Shown one piece after another: positions 33,892 through 43,283 of a stretch of 64,000 nucleotides of DNA (positions within the stretch are counted from its first letter, which is position 1; every line of letters starts with the position of its first letter). Below the pieces are notes generated by a model. That model was given only the letters and a program-made list of their open reading frames with translations. It had not been told where the DNA came from and did no database searches. Made by a program: the position numbers and the translations under genes. The DNA comes from Dyadobacter crusticola DSM 16708 (lineage in GTDB: Bacteria; Bacteroidota; Bacteroidia; Cytophagales; Spirosomataceae), in assembly GCF_000701505.1 (NCBI RefSeq), contig NZ_JNJB01000004.1:496001-560000 (forward strand). The letters run 5' to 3'.

Positions 33892-35523
33892 ATGTCTAAG
33901 AAAATATTTTTTGACACAGAAGCACGCGACAAGATTAAGAAAGGCGTGGACACATTGGCTGACGCCGTTAAAGTTACATTGGGACCTCGCGGTCGTAACG
34001 TGGTAATCGATAAGAAATTCGGTTCTCCAAGCATCACCAAAGATGGTGTTACTGTTGCCAAAGAAATTGACCTGAAAGATCCTATCGAAAACATGGGAGC
34101 TCAGCTGGTGAAAGAAGTTGCTTCTAAAACTGCTGACTCTGCTGGTGACGGTACTACTACTGCAACCGTATTGGCACAAGCTATCTACTCGATCGGTGTG
34201 AAAAACGTAGCAGCGGGTGCTAACCCAATGGATCTGAAACGTGGTATCGACAAAGCTGTTTCGATCATCGTTAAAGACCTTGAAGGACAGAAAAAAAATA
34301 TCTCTACTTCCAAAGAAATCGCTCAGGTTGCTACTATTTCAGCAAACCATGACGAGGAAATCGGAAACATGATCGCTGAGGCGATGGAGAAAGTAGGTAA
34401 AGAAGGTGTAATCACTGTGGAAGAAGCACGTGGTACTGAAACAGAAGTTAAAACTGTGGAAGGTATGCAGTTCGACCGTGGTTACCTGTCTCCATACTTT
34501 GTAACAAACACAGAGAAAATGGAAGCTGAGCTGGAGCGTCCATACATCCTGATCTCTGAGAAGAAAGTTTCTTCAATGAAAGAATTGCTTCCTGTTCTGG
34601 AAGCAGTAGCTCAAACCGGCCGTCCTTTGCTTATTTTGGCAGAAGATGTTGACGGAGAAGCACTTGCTACATTAGTAGTAAACAAAATTCGTGGTGCATT
34701 GAAAGTAGCAGCTGTTAAAGCTCCTGGTTTTGGTGACCGTCGTAAAGCAATGCTGGAAGATATCGCGATCATCACTGGCGGTACTGTAATTTCAGAAGAG
34801 CGCGGTTTCAAATTGGAAAACGCATCTCTGGAATATCTGGGTACTTGCGAGAAAGCGATTATCGACAAAGACAATACAACTTTGGTGAACGGTTCAGGCA
34901 ACTCTGAAGACATTCAGGGCCGCGTAAACCAGATCAAAGCACAAATTGAAAACACAACTTCTGATTACGACCGTGAGAAATTGCAGGAGCGTCTTGCAAA
35001 ACTTTCAGGCGGTGTAGCTATCCTTTACATCGGAGCTGCAACTGAAGTTGAGATGAAAGAGAAAAAAGACCGCGTTGACGATGCATTGCACGCTACCCGT
35101 GCTGCTGTTGAAGAAGGAATCGTTGCTGGTGGTGGTGTAGCTTACATCCGTGCTACTGCTGCGCTGGAAGGCGTTGAAGGTTCTAACGAAGACGAGAAAA
35201 CCGGTATCAATATCATCCGCGTTGCTTTGGAAGCTCCTTTGAGAACAATCGTTTCTAACTCAGGTCAGGAACCTTCGGTTGTTGTACAAAAAGTGAAAGA
35301 AGGAACCGGCGCTTACGGTTACAACGCTAAAGACAATGTTTACACAGACCTTCTTGAAGCTGGTATCATTGATCCTAAGAAAGTATCGCGTTTGGCTCTT
35401 GAAAACGCAGCATCTATCGCGGGCTTGTTGTTAACAACAGAATGCGTAATTGCTGACGAGCCAGAAGAAGCTCCTGCTGCTGGTGGCCACAGCCACGGTG
35501 GTGGAATGGGTGGAATGATGTAA
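33892..35523 (+). CDS. groEL: Chaperonin GroEL
   Basis: A 543-residue GroEL of standard length. ATP-binding motifs are present ([18 protein letters not shown] near 25-42, [12 protein letters not shown] near 87). The apical-domain motif [15 protein letters not shown] is near 190, and the methionine/glycine tail GGMGGMM closes the protein. It folds cytosolic proteins with GroES. Codon use is strongly biased to the preferred set, as expected for a highly expressed gene. A terminator lies 22 nt after the stop. Confidence 0.98.
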   Translation: MSKKIFFDTEARDKIKKGVDTLADAVKVTLGPRGRNVVIDKKFGSPSITKDGVTVAKEIDLKDPIENMGAQLVKEVASKTADSAGDGTTTATVLAQAIYSIGVKNVAAGANPMDLKRGIDKAVSIIVKDLEGQKKNISTSKEIAQVATISANHDEEIGNMIAEAMEKVGKEGVITVEEARGTETEVKTVEGMQFDRGYLSPYFVTNTEKMEAELERPYILISEKKVSSMKELLPVLEAVAQTGRPLLILAEDVDGEALATLVVNKIRGALKVAAVKAPGFGDRRKAMLEDIAIITGGTVISEERGFKLENASLEYLGTCEKAIIDKDNTTLVNGSGNSEDIQGRVNQIKAQIENTTSDYDREKLQERLAKLSGGVAILYIGAATEVEMKEKKDRVDDALHATRAAVEEGIVAGGGVAYIRATAALEGVEGSNEDEKTGINIIRVALEAPLRTIVSNSGQEPSVVVQKVKEGTGAYGYNAKDNVYTDLLEAGIIDPKKVSRLALENAASIAGLLLTTECVIADEPEEAPAAGGHSHGGGMGGMM

Positions 35524-35545
35524 TTCCATTCTCATCTGATAAAAG

Positions 35546-35576
35546 AAAAACCGTCGGGATATCCTGACGGTTTTTT
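35546..35576 (+). terminator. Intrinsic terminator after groEL
   Basis: A hairpin built on AACCGTC/GACGGTT with the inner GGATATCC, one G-U pair, and a T6 run on the 3' side. It starts 22 nt after the groEL stop. Confidence 0.82.
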
Positions 35577-35708
35577 GTTGTCAATGAATTTTGAAATATC
35601 CGCTTGAAAACTTCCGGCGGCTATCTGCGCTACTCAACGTTATGAAAAACTCCTATTTAGACGTAAGTCGGGGAGTTTGGTCACATATTTTGAGCTAAAT
35701 TTTTTTGA

Positions 35709-36371
35709 TCACGAAAGCATACGTCCGTCCTGCATTACCAGCCGCCTGTCGGCCATTTCAGCTAGATCTTCGTTGTGGGTAACAATGATGAATGCCTGTC
35801 CGAATTCACTCCTTAGCTTGAAGAACAGCTGGTGCAGTTCCAATGCATTATGCGAATCAAGATTGCCGCTTGGCTCGTCGGCCAGTACAATGGCGGGGTT
35901 ATTTAGAAGTGCCCTGGCCACTGCCACACGCTGCTGCTCCCCACCTGAAAGCTGCGAAGGTAAATGGTCCATTCTACTTGCTATACCCAGCAACGAAAGC
36001 AGCTCTTTGCCTCTGTCGATGATCTGCTTTTCACCGATATTTCCATTGATATAACCCGGCATACACACATTTTCGAGTGCTGTAAATTCGGCTAGCAAAT
36101 TGTGAAACTGGAAAATAAAGCCGATTTTCTCATTCCGAAACCGCGCCAGGTCTTTGTCTTTCTGATTAAATACATTCACCCCGTCGATAATCACTTCCCC
36201 CGCTTCGGGCCTGTCCAAAGTCCCGAGAATGTGCAGGAAAGTACTTTTACCCGCACCCGACGGACCGACGATCGCTACTACTTCACCCTTCTTAACTTCC
36301 AGATCAATTCCCTTCAAAACCTGTAAAGAACCATAAGTGCGACGGATCCCGCTCGCCTGAAGTAAATTCAT
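35709..36371 (-). CDS. ABC transporter ATP-binding protein, LolD/MacB type
   Basis: From ATG 36371 the protein has 220 residues, the normal LolD length. Walker A GPSGAGKS (36-43), Q-loop FIFQFHNLL (85-93), signature LSGGEQQR (141-148), Walker [12 protein letters not shown] (162-172) and the H-loop [10 protein letters not shown] are all present. LolD drives release of lipoproteins from the inner membrane with LolCE; MacB-like exporters use the same ATPase type. No permease is adjacent, so the partner is encoded elsewhere. A longer open frame up to 36623 is a by-product of overlap with the start of sucC and was not used. Confidence 0.92.
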   Translation of the reverse strand: MNLLQASGIRRTYGSLQVLKGIDLEVKKGEVVAIVGPSGAGKSTFLHILGTLDRPEAGEVIIDGVNVFNQKDKDLARFRNEKIGFIFQFHNLLAEFTALENVCMPGYINGNIGEKQIIDRGKELLSLLGIASRMDHLPSQLSGGEQQRVAVARALLNNPAIVLADEPSGNLDSHNALELHQLFFKLRSEFGQAFIIVTHNEDLAEMADRRLVMQDGRMLS

Positions 36372-36461
36372 GATCTGATTGAAGATAATTGAGCGTATTC
36401 CTTCGCCCGTTTTGATTAATTCCTTAATTTGCCTCGAAAATACCAATTTACTTTTATACTC

Positions 36462-37685
36462 ATGAATATTCACGAATATCAAGGCAAAAGCGTTCTTAAA
36501 AAATACGGTGTGCGTATTCAGGAAGGACTCGTAGCCGACACTCCCGATAAAGCGGTGGAAGTTGCACGCGAGTTGAGCCAGCAAACAGGCACCAAATGGT
36601 ATGTAGTTAAATCTCAAATTCATGCCGGTGGCCGTGGTAAAGGCCGGATCGTTGGTACCGAGCAGCGCGGTGTAGCACTTGCGAAATCGGTGGAAGATGT
36701 CAGAACAATTTCAAACAATATTCTGGGTAAAGTATTGGTGACACACCAAACCGGGCCGGACGGAAAACGTGTAAATAAAGTACTTATCGCGGAAGACGTT
36801 TACTATCCAGGCGTGAGTGAGCCAAAAGAATACTATCTGTCTATCCTCCTGGACCGCGGCAGAAACTGCAATGTGATCATGGCCAGCACCGAAGGCGGTA
36901 TGGACATCGAAGAAGTTGCTGAGCATACTCCTGAAAAAATTATGAAGGAATGGATCGATCCGAAAGTTGGATTGCAACCTTTCCAGGCTCGTAAGGTAGC
37001 TTTTGCGCTTGGATTGGAAGGCGATGCTTTCAAAGAAATGGTGAAATTCATCACTTCACTTTACAAAGCTTACGTAGAAAGTGATTCTTCGATGTTCGAA
37101 ATCAACCCGGTTTTGAAAACATCTGACAATAAAATTCTTGCCGTTGATGCAAAAGTTGACTTGGATGACAACGCATTGTACCGTCACCCGGAACTGGCTG
37201 AAATGCGCGACACCAACGAAGAAGATCCTCTGGAAGTAGAAGCAGGTGCAAATAACCTGAACTATGTGAAACTGGACGGAAACGTAGGGTGTATGGTAAA
37301 CGGCGCCGGACTTGCAATGGCGACAATGGACCTGATCAAGCTGTCTGGCGGCGAGCCTGCTAACTTCCTGGACGTTGGAGGTGGCGCAAATGCACGTACC
37401 GTAGAGGCAGGTTTCCGCATTATCCTGAAAGACCCAAATGTAAAAGCAATCCTGATCAACATCTTCGGTGGTATCGTTCGTTGCGACCGTGTTGCTGCTG
37501 GTGTTGTGGAAGCTTACAAGGCAATTGGCGAGATCCCCGTACCGATCATCGTTCGTCTGCAAGGAACGAATGCAGAAGAAGGCGCGAGAATTATCAATGA
37601 ATCAGGACTGAAAGTTTATTCTGCGATTGAATTCAAAGAAGCTGCAGCGAAGGTTTCAGAGGTTCTGGCTGAACTGGGAGTTTAG
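36462..37685 (+). CDS. sucC: Succinyl-CoA synthetase (ADP-forming), beta subunit
   Basis: A 407-residue SucC. The N-terminal ATP-grasp domain starts [17 protein letters not shown] and includes HAGGRGKG and [19 protein letters not shown] holds the usual metal-binding E and N. The C-terminal domain includes [24 protein letters not shown], and [12 protein letters not shown]. It joins succinate and CoA with nucleotide hydrolysis, or the reverse in the TCA cycle. ATG 36462 gives the family N-terminus. The alpha subunit gene is not in the window. A terminator follows 19 nt after the stop. Confidence 0.97.
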   Translation: MNIHEYQGKSVLKKYGVRIQEGLVADTPDKAVEVARELSQQTGTKWYVVKSQIHAGGRGKGRIVGTEQRGVALAKSVEDVRTISNNILGKVLVTHQTGPDGKRVNKVLIAEDVYYPGVSEPKEYYLSILLDRGRNCNVIMASTEGGMDIEEVAEHTPEKIMKEWIDPKVGLQPFQARKVAFALGLEGDAFKEMVKFITSLYKAYVESDSSMFEINPVLKTSDNKILAVDAKVDLDDNALYRHPELAEMRDTNEEDPLEVEAGANNLNYVKLDGNVGCMVNGAGLAMATMDLIKLSGGEPANFLDVGGGANARTVEAGFRIILKDPNVKAILINIFGGIVRCDRVAAGVVEAYKAIGEIPVPIIVRLQGTNAEEGARIINESGLKVYSAIEFKEAAAKVSEVLAELGV

Positions 37686-37704
37686 AAAAATGAAAGCTTA
37701 CAAC

Positions 37705-37735
37705 AAAAAGGGTGGCCTGCGTGGCTACCCTTTTT
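37705..37735 (+). terminator. Intrinsic terminator after sucC
   Basis: AAAAAGGGTGGCC (37705-37717) pairs with GGCTACCCTTTTT (37723-37735), with one G-U pair and a 5-nt loop. It ends in a T-run. Confidence 0.83.
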
Positions 37736-37764
37736 CGTTTTCGTCAATTACTTAAATAAATCTA

Positions 37765-37772
37765 TATTTTTG
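37765..37772 (+). promoter_or_regulatory. Promoter -7 element of the HEPN/MNT pair
   Basis: TATTTTTG matches TAnnTTTG and ends only 3 nt before the ATG at 37776. Either the mRNA is nearly leaderless, or translation starts at the in-frame ATG 37809. Confidence 0.5.
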
Positions 37773-37775
37773 TAA

Positions 37776-38189
37776 ATGGAGGAAGCGGCTTTCGACAAGA
37801 ACAAAGTAATGGATTACTGGACTCAGAGTTCGGATGATGACTTTGAAACTATGATCGCGTTGTCCGATAGCAAACGTTATGCATGGAGCTTATTTGTTGG
37901 ACACTTAATGGTAATGGCCGAAAAACTTCTTAAGGCGCTTTACGTGAAGGTCAACAATGAATTTCCGCCATTTACACACAATTTGCTGAGATTAGCTGAA
38001 AAGAGTGACATCGAACTCACAGAGGAAAAGAAACTGTTTCTTGTGTCAGTGACCGCCTTCAATATCAATGGACGGTACGATGATTATAAAATGAGCTTTC
38101 AGAAAACCTGCACGCAAGACTTTACAAGTGCATGGATTGGAAGACTAAAAGAAAACAGATTATGGATCAAGGAATTGATAAGATCATAG
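37776..38189 (+). CDS. HEPN-domain protein
   Basis: A 137-residue all-helical protein of the HEPN superfamily. Landmarks are VMDYWTQSSDDDFETMIAL at the start, FVGHLMVMAEKLLKALYVKV in the core, PPFTHNLLRLAEKS, then FNINGRYDDYKMSFQKTC near the end, which is the F-N-x-x-x-R-Y-x-D-Y segment of PF05168 proteins. HEPN proteins paired with MNT nucleotidyltransferases act as RNase toxins in some systems. The classical R-x4-6-H motif is not evident here, so toxic activity is not shown. It overlaps the MNT gene. The start could also be ATG 37809. Confidence 0.82.
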   Translation: MEEAAFDKNKVMDYWTQSSDDDFETMIALSDSKRYAWSLFVGHLMVMAEKLLKALYVKVNNEFPPFTHNLLRLAEKSDIELTEEKKLFLVSVTAFNINGRYDDYKMSFQKTCTQDFTSAWIGRLKENRLWIKELIRS

Positions 38190-38680
38190 AACGCTTTGTT
38201 TCCAGTGTCTCCAAAACCCAACCGGGATTGGTCGGTGCCTATCTCTTCGGTTCCTATGCCAAAAACAACTTCCGTGCAGAAAGTGATATAGACATTGCAC
38301 TGGTTATCGACCATCTTCCGGACAGTGAAAAGTTTAACACCCAGGTACGGCTAATGTTGCTGGCTACCCAGTTTGATTCAAGAATCGAGCCACATCCTAT
38401 TTCGAAACAGGACCTGATGTCGTCCAACAATCCCTTTGCGGCTGAAATCAGAAGACCGGAATTGAATTTAAGTTGCAGTAATCATCCCAATATTAAATAC
38501 AACACCATCGTAGCAGCAAAGCTGGCCACACCCTGCAAACCCGTCAGAATCGTATGCGTGCGGTACGTATCCCGGGCTGAAATTCCGGTAAACTGCGACA
38601 CGACCCAAAACCAGGCATCATTCGTATGTGATACCACCATTGCACCGCTGCCCACTGCCATGACCACGAGCGTAATCTGA
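38162..38680 (+). CDS. MNT-type nucleotidyltransferase, frameshifted near its 3' end
   Basis: A minimal nucleotidyltransferase. GSYAKNNFRAESDID (30-44) fits G-S-x10-D-x-D, with D42 and D44 as metal ligands. In HEPN/MNT pairs it is the antitoxin, modifying the HEPN partner by adding AMP. The frame is family-like to NPFAAEIRR (about residue 98), then runs on for some 74 unrelated residues antisense to the permease gene. Restoring one A near 38453 gives the usual ending K-T-G-I-E-F-K-L-Q and a stop at 38479-38481, immediately beside the convergent stop at 38482. So the gene has very probably lost one base. The catalytic core is intact. ATG 38162 was chosen over 38132 to match family starts. Confidence 0.8.
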   Translation: MDQGIDKIIERFVSSVSKTQPGLVGAYLFGSYAKNNFRAESDIDIALVIDHLPDSEKFNTQVRLMLLATQFDSRIEPHPISKQDLMSSNNPFAAEIRRPELNLSCSNHPNIKYNTIVAAKLATPCKPVRIVCVRYVSRAEIPVNCDTTQNQASFVCDTTIAPLPTAMTTSVI

Positions 38681-39816
38681 ATGGGAGTAACAAAGCCCAG
38701 TGAAGCCAGTAAAGGCGCCAGGATACTGGTTGTTAAAACCATCGAAGAAGTAGTGGATCCCTGCGCTGTTTTGAAGAATGCAGCAATAAAAAACGCGATC
38801 AGCAGCATATAGCCGCCGCACATTTCATTTGTCAACAACCACTCGCTTACCATTCCTTTCAAATCGGTCTCTTTGAGGATCGCACCGAAAGCGCCGCCAG
38901 CGCCTACCAGCACAAGCGTAGTACCGCAATGCTCAATGCCGCTTTTAAAGCAGGACATCATACGCTCAGCGGCATTTTCAGGGAATAACGAATAACTGAA
39001 AAAGATTGCCAGCAGAAATGAAACCAGCGGGCTTCCGAAGAACTCCAGCCAAATAGTCCATTGCTGCGGGAAGTTGAGGATGCTGGCAAAAGAAGCAAGT
39101 GTGATCAGCAGAATGGGGAGCACAATTGGCATAAATGCTTTCCAGGCTGGTGGGAGCTTTCTTTCGGGTATTAACACAGGCTCCTCTACGGCTGCGTCGG
39201 TGGTAATCGCAATGTTTCGCGCGTACCTCTGAGCAAACCAGGTAGAGAGAAAGAGACTGGGTATTGACACAACCAGCCCCACCAGAATCACCAGCCCGAC
39301 TGAGCTCGCTATGCCCAGGTTACCCGCCGCCGAAAGTGGCCCGGGAGTAGGCGGTATCAATGTATGTGTCGCAAAGAGTCCGCCTGAAAGCGACAACGCG
39401 ATCGCAGTGAGCGGCTTGCCTGTTCGTTTGGCAACAATCTGATTGAGTTTATGTAAAATGATAAAGCCGGAATCACAAAAAACAGGAATACCCACAATTC
39501 CACCGATGACGGACATAGCAAATGCAGGATGTTTCTCGCCAAACAGCTTTAAAATCACATCAGCCACCTTAATAGCTGCGCCCGACTTATCTAATATTGC
39601 ACCGATCACACAGCCCAGAATGACCATTAACCCGATTTTGGACATTAGTTCTCCAAAACCTTTTCCAATGGTCTCGGCAAGTTTGTCAATCGGAAGACCT
39701 GCAAATATCCCTACTCCTATTGCCGCCAGGAGCAGGCCCACCAGCGGATGGAGCTTGAACACGGTAGAACTGAGCACGATGAAAACGATTGCGGCAAATA
39801 CGATGAAAATGATCAT
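38482..39816 (-). CDS. GntP-family gluconate/H+ symporter-like permease
   Basis: A 444-residue membrane protein with about 12 hydrophobic segments. Typical GntP motifs are present: LHPLVGLLLAAIGVGIFAGL near the start, FGELMSKIGLMVILGC, FCDSGFIILHKLNQIVAKRT, FATHTLIPPTPGPLSAAGNL, and near the end VVSHTNDAWFWVVSQFTGIS. GntP carriers take up gluconate and related sugar acids with protons. It follows the esterase gene by 10 nt, so hydrolysis of an ester and uptake of the freed acid is a plausible joint role. Confidence 0.92.
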   Translation of the reverse strand: MIIFIVFAAIVFIVLSSTVFKLHPLVGLLLAAIGVGIFAGLPIDKLAETIGKGFGELMSKIGLMVILGCVIGAILDKSGAAIKVADVILKLFGEKHPAFAMSVIGGIVGIPVFCDSGFIILHKLNQIVAKRTGKPLTAIALSLSGGLFATHTLIPPTPGPLSAAGNLGIASSVGLVILVGLVVSIPSLFLSTWFAQRYARNIAITTDAAVEEPVLIPERKLPPAWKAFMPIVLPILLITLASFASILNFPQQWTIWLEFFGSPLVSFLLAIFFSYSLFPENAAERMMSCFKSGIEHCGTTLVLVGAGGAFGAILKETDLKGMVSEWLLTNEMCGGYMLLIAFFIAAFFKTAQGSTTSSMVLTTSILAPLLASLGFVTPIQITLVVMAVGSGAMVVSHTNDAWFWVVSQFTGISARDTYRTHTILTGLQGVASFAATMVLYLILG

Positions 39817-39826
39817 GAAAGCTGCG

Positions 39827-40978
39827 TTACAGGAGTTTCATCACAGCCTCGTCACCCATTACCGCATTGGCCGGCCGCGGGTGGGCTTCATTGAAAACTT
39901 CGAGTTCATTTTGGGTCAGTACCCTGGCAGGTGCTTCGTCGATGTTACCCTGAGCATCCGTCACCGATTTTAGATCCAGCTGGAGATGCTTTGCCATGAA
40001 TGCATACATTGCTTTCCTCTTTGAAGGACCAAAATCGTGTTTTTCATCTGCCAGGTGGACAGCTTCGAGCCGGTCCGTTTTCCCGTACAAACCGTAGATA
40101 TTTTTGATAAAAGGATATTCTACCTGTGGTGTATTCTTGGTCCAGTCGCCGCCGTCGGAGATCAGAATCATCGGGCGTGGCGCTGCTAATGCAGCTATCT
40201 CTACATTGTTGGTTTGATAATCGCCTTTTTTGTGAATGGGCATCCCACTTTCGCAGACGCAGCCTCCAAAGAAGTAAGCAGAAACCATTACAACCGGAAC
40301 CGATACCTTTACGCGATCGTCCAATGCAGCCAGCAGGAAAGTTTGCGTGCCCCCGCCCGACTCGCCTGTAACAGCTATTCGCCCGGGATCAACGCCTGGA
40401 ATGGAGAGCAGATAATCGAGTGAACGGATGCTATTGATCGTTTGCAGTTTTAGCGCCTTTGGCATTTTGTGCTCGCATTGCCTGGCATCTCCCTGCCCGA
40501 CCATATCCCAAACAAAAACGATCGCACCCATTCTCGCCAGTGTCGCACAACGTTTCTGCGTTTGCTCCCGGAAACGCCCGTGCGGATTTTCACCGTGCCC
40601 GTGCGGTGCCAGGATACCTGCGTAAGATTGTTGTTTTTTGAGCGGCCGGTAAAGATTTCCCGTTACATAAATGCCCGGCATACTTTCAAATGCGACGCTT
40701 TCAATGGAATATCCATCCATTTCTTTCCGGCTGTGCACAATCGGCTTCGAAGTTGGTTTAGGAGGTAGAATTTGCAAGTCCATCCCTTCGCGGATCTGCT
40801 TCCTGATTTGCGCCGCCCGCGTTTCCCACGCCACCCTGGAAGTTACCTGATGTTTTTCAAGAAATTCCCTCCCCTGCTCCTCAGTAAAGTAAGCGCCCTG
40901 GCATAGCTCAATCGCTTGCGCTAAACTTTCAAGCTGAAACAAAAAAACAGCTGCTAATGCAAAAACAAGAGCTTTCAT
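39827..40978 (-). CDS. Secreted alpha/beta-hydrolase, acetylxylan-esterase-like (Abhydrolase_7 type)
   Basis: A 383-residue protein with a signal peptide (1-20, SLAQA). The alpha/beta-hydrolase core has an oxyanion region ILAPHGHGENPHG, the nucleophile S207 in VTGESGGGTQT, and H314 in DEKHDFG, with D275 or D279 as a likely acid. Two cysteines at 240 and 242 may form a disulfide. The enzyme probably removes ester groups from plant polysaccharide fragments in the periplasm; the precise substrate is unknown. It lies 10 nt upstream of the GntP-type permease and is presumably its operon partner. Confidence 0.85.
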   Translation of the reverse strand: MKALVFALAAVFLFQLESLAQAIELCQGAYFTEEQGREFLEKHQVTSRVAWETRAAQIRKQIREGMDLQILPPKPTSKPIVHSRKEMDGYSIESVAFESMPGIYVTGNLYRPLKKQQSYAGILAPHGHGENPHGRFREQTQKRCATLARMGAIVFVWDMVGQGDARQCEHKMPKALKLQTINSIRSLDYLLSIPGVDPGRIAVTGESGGGTQTFLLAALDDRVKVSVPVVMVSAYFFGGCVCESGMPIHKKGDYQTNNVEIAALAAPRPMILISDGGDWTKNTPQVEYPFIKNIYGLYGKTDRLEAVHLADEKHDFGPSKRKAMYAFMAKHLQLDLKSVTDAQGNIDEAPARVLTQNELEVFNEAHPRPANAVMGDEAVMKLL

Positions 40979-41046
40979 ATGACGACGAAAAGAGTTAAGG
41001 TTTTAGCTCAAAAGGGCATTTGTTCGCAGGGATACTGTTCTGGCGG

Positions 41047-41224
41047 TTAGCTGTTAGCCATTTGCTATTAGCTGTTAGCAGCTACTGGCGGTTCCTGCCT
41101 TAATTATTAAATAACCTTAGTCCTCACCAGGGATAATACTAGCGACAAGATCGCCAATAACAACACTGATCAAAAAAGCTAACAGCTAAAAGCCGATAGC
41201 TGACTGCCGACCGCCGATAGCCGA
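41047..41224. repeat. Intergenic repeat with GCTAACAGCTAA motifs in both orientations
   Basis: TTAGCTGTTAGC occurs at 41047-41058 and 41068-41079. Its inverse complement GCTAACAGCTAA is at 41178-41189. The right end also has repeats of GCCGATAGC/GACCGCC character. The block fills the 247-nt gap between the lipid kinase and esterase genes, both transcribed leftward. It could fold into a long imperfect hairpin. I take it to be a decayed intergenic repeat element, not a gene. Confidence 0.7.
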
Positions 41225-41225
41225 C

Positions 41226-42101
41226 TCACAACACCGCCACCTTTACATACTTCTCAATAATATGTGCCTCGGCGCGGCTTACTGTGCCTTTATATTCTCC
41301 GTCAATTTGGAAATGGGCTTCTTTATCCAGGCATTCTATCACGGCATGTTTAACCGATATGACCTTCATGATTTCGGGATTGAAATCGGTGTTGCCTGCG
41401 AGGATCTTGGCGGTTTCGATGAAGTCAAGCTTTTTTGCGATCACGAGTTCAAAAAACCCGTCGGACATATCTCCCATCGGATTGATGGTTACGCCGGTAC
41501 CATATTTCTGTGCATTCGCGATAATGACGATCAATGCATCAGTTTCTATTACTTCGTCTGGTGTGGTGATCCTGGCTGTAAAGTTTTCATGCTCGCTGAG
41601 TGTTTTCAGCATTTCTCGCGCATAACCCAGCTTACCGCGTGTTTCGCTGTTCTCATAATTTTTCACCAACAATGCATTTAATCCTAGATCGCTCAAATGT
41701 AGGCTGATATCTCCATTGATCGACACTGCGTCCATGTGCATGATATTGTTTCCGAAAGCAACATCCATTGCCTGGTCGATAGAGCCGGAGAGCCCAAAAT
41801 CAACCGACAGCCCATTGGCAGAACCGGCCGGAATAATACCCATAATTACATCTAAACCATATACTGCCTGTGCTACCAGCGAAATTGTTCCGTCCCCTCC
41901 GGCTACCAGAACCCGCTCCGGCTTTATCTCCCTGACCATAGCCCGGATTACCTCCATATCATCTTCCCCGGTGGTAGGATACATGCGCAGCTCATACCCC
42001 TCGGCCTGTGTTTTTTCAATGGATTTTTCGAAAATAACATCCTTGTTAACATCGCCGGAGATCGGATTAACAACCAGCAAAACTTTTCGTTCTGAAAACA
42101 T
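41226..42101 (-). CDS. Diacylglycerol/lipid kinase family protein (DagK/YegS-like)
   Basis: A 291-residue lipid kinase. The ATP-binding GGDGT is at 68-72, preceded by NPISG (12-16). IIPAGSANGLSVDFG follows, where most relatives have P-x-G-T-x-N-D/A. The C-terminal beta-sandwich contains NAQKYGTGVTINPMGDMSDG and FQIDGEYKG, as in the family. It would phosphorylate diacylglycerol or a related lipid at the inner membrane. The App1-type phosphatase gene diverges from it across 46 nt, so kinase and phosphatase of the same lipid class may share one control region. Confidence 0.9.
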   Translation of the reverse strand: MFSERKVLLVVNPISGDVNKDVIFEKSIEKTQAEGYELRMYPTTGEDDMEVIRAMVREIKPERVLVAGGDGTISLVAQAVYGLDVIMGIIPAGSANGLSVDFGLSGSIDQAMDVAFGNNIMHMDAVSINGDISLHLSDLGLNALLVKNYENSETRGKLGYAREMLKTLSEHENFTARITTPDEVIETDALIVIIANAQKYGTGVTINPMGDMSDGFFELVIAKKLDFIETAKILAGNTDFNPEIMKVISVKHAVIECLDKEAHFQIDGEYKGTVSRAEAHIIEKYVKVAVL

Positions 42102-42147
42102 ATTGGCTAAATTAGGGTCTTAAAGTCTAAGTGGGTTAAAGATAGTT

Positions 42148-43206
42148 ATGAAACGTTGTGACTTAAAACTGTATCGCGGCTATGCGAATAAAACGGAACT
42201 GGTGGTTTTTGGACATGTTGTTAGAAAGTATCCTTCCGGAGATCGTAAATACACGCGCAGCGGTTTCCGTTACGCCAGAACGATCATTGAGCTGTTCTCC
42301 ATTAAAACCATTCCGTTCCTGAAAGTAGTACTGAAAGTAGGCAATCTGACTGCGGAAACGACTGCCGAGGAAGACGGATATTTCAGGTTCCAGGTACCAT
42401 TTACCGAGGCCATGCCCAGCGGCTGGCATAACTATGAAGTGACTGTTGATGAGGAGGTAAATGGAATAAAGTACGAGGCAAGCAGCACAGAGGAGTTTTT
42501 CCTTCCTTACAAAACTTCTTACGGACTTATTTCAGATATCGACGATACATTTCTGATCTCGCACAGCCGCCGCTCTTTTCGAAAACTTTTCGTGTTACTG
42601 GCCAGGAATGTACAGGCGAGAAAACCATTTGATGATGTGGTAAAACATTACCAGCTCCTCTCATTTGCCAGTCGCACCCATCCGCAGAAAGAGAGCAATA
42701 TCTTCTTCTATGTGTCGAGCAGTGAATGGAATTTGTATGATATGATCGTCCGTTTCGCGGAGCTGAATGGACTTCCGAAAGCGATTTTGAAATTGAAAAA
42801 GATCAAGTCCGGGCTCGACGATTTTGTGATGACAGGTGCGGGTTCGCATTTACATAAGCTGAGGAAAATTCATAATATCATAAATTTTTACCCCGAGCTG
42901 CAATTTATTTTACTGGGCGACGATTCGCAGAAAGATCCGGAAATCTATGACGAAATCTGCCGGACTTTCCCTTCCAATATCCGCGCTGTTTACATCAGGC
43001 AAACCAGGAAACGGAGCAGGCCCGACACAACCGTTTTCCTAAAAAGTATCCAGGAACAAGGCATAGACACCTGCTACTTCGCCCACAGCAACAAAGCGAT
43101 CATCCATTCTCTTGAACAGGGAATCGTATTCCAGACACCCGAAGAGCCACTTACCGAAATCATTCCAAAAGAAATTATTGAAAATCAATCCCCAAAAACA
43201 CCTTAA
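42148..43206 (+). CDS. App1-family (DUF2183) phosphatidate phosphatase-like protein
   Basis: A 352-residue protein of the App1/DUF2183 family. The HAD-type catalytic motif is D130-I-D132-D-T134 in GLISDIDDTFL. An N-terminal beta domain (about 20-120) precedes it. Further family motifs are FFYVSSSEWNLYDMI and LLGDDSQKDPEIY. Yeast App1 dephosphorylates phosphatidate to diacylglycerol; bacterial members are assigned by homology. The C-terminal region has a polar, Lys/Arg-rich tail. It is divergent from the lipid kinase gene. Confidence 0.88.
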   Translation: MKRCDLKLYRGYANKTELVVFGHVVRKYPSGDRKYTRSGFRYARTIIELFSIKTIPFLKVVLKVGNLTAETTAEEDGYFRFQVPFTEAMPSGWHNYEVTVDEEVNGIKYEASSTEEFFLPYKTSYGLISDIDDTFLISHSRRSFRKLFVLLARNVQARKPFDDVVKHYQLLSFASRTHPQKESNIFFYVSSSEWNLYDMIVRFAELNGLPKAILKLKKIKSGLDDFVMTGAGSHLHKLRKIHNIINFYPELQFILLGDDSQKDPEIYDEICRTFPSNIRAVYIRQTRKRSRPDTTVFLKSIQEQGIDTCYFAHSNKAIIHSLEQGIVFQTPEEPLTEIIPKEIIENQSPKTP

Positions 43207-43283
43207 CAGGTTACGATCAATTTCTATCAATGGAAATATCACACATTCGACCAGGCGCTCACGTGCTTTAACCTGAGGGAAAT

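Noticed and set aside
36372..36623. Longer N-terminus of the ABC ATPase up to 36623
   Set aside because: It runs antisense through the sucC start, and the first 84 residues show no ABC features. The ATG at 36371 gives the family start and length.
38482..38680. MNT run-on tail as a genuine C-terminal domain
   Set aside because: It is antisense to the permease, has cysteine-rich random-looking composition, and the family ending appears when one base is restored.
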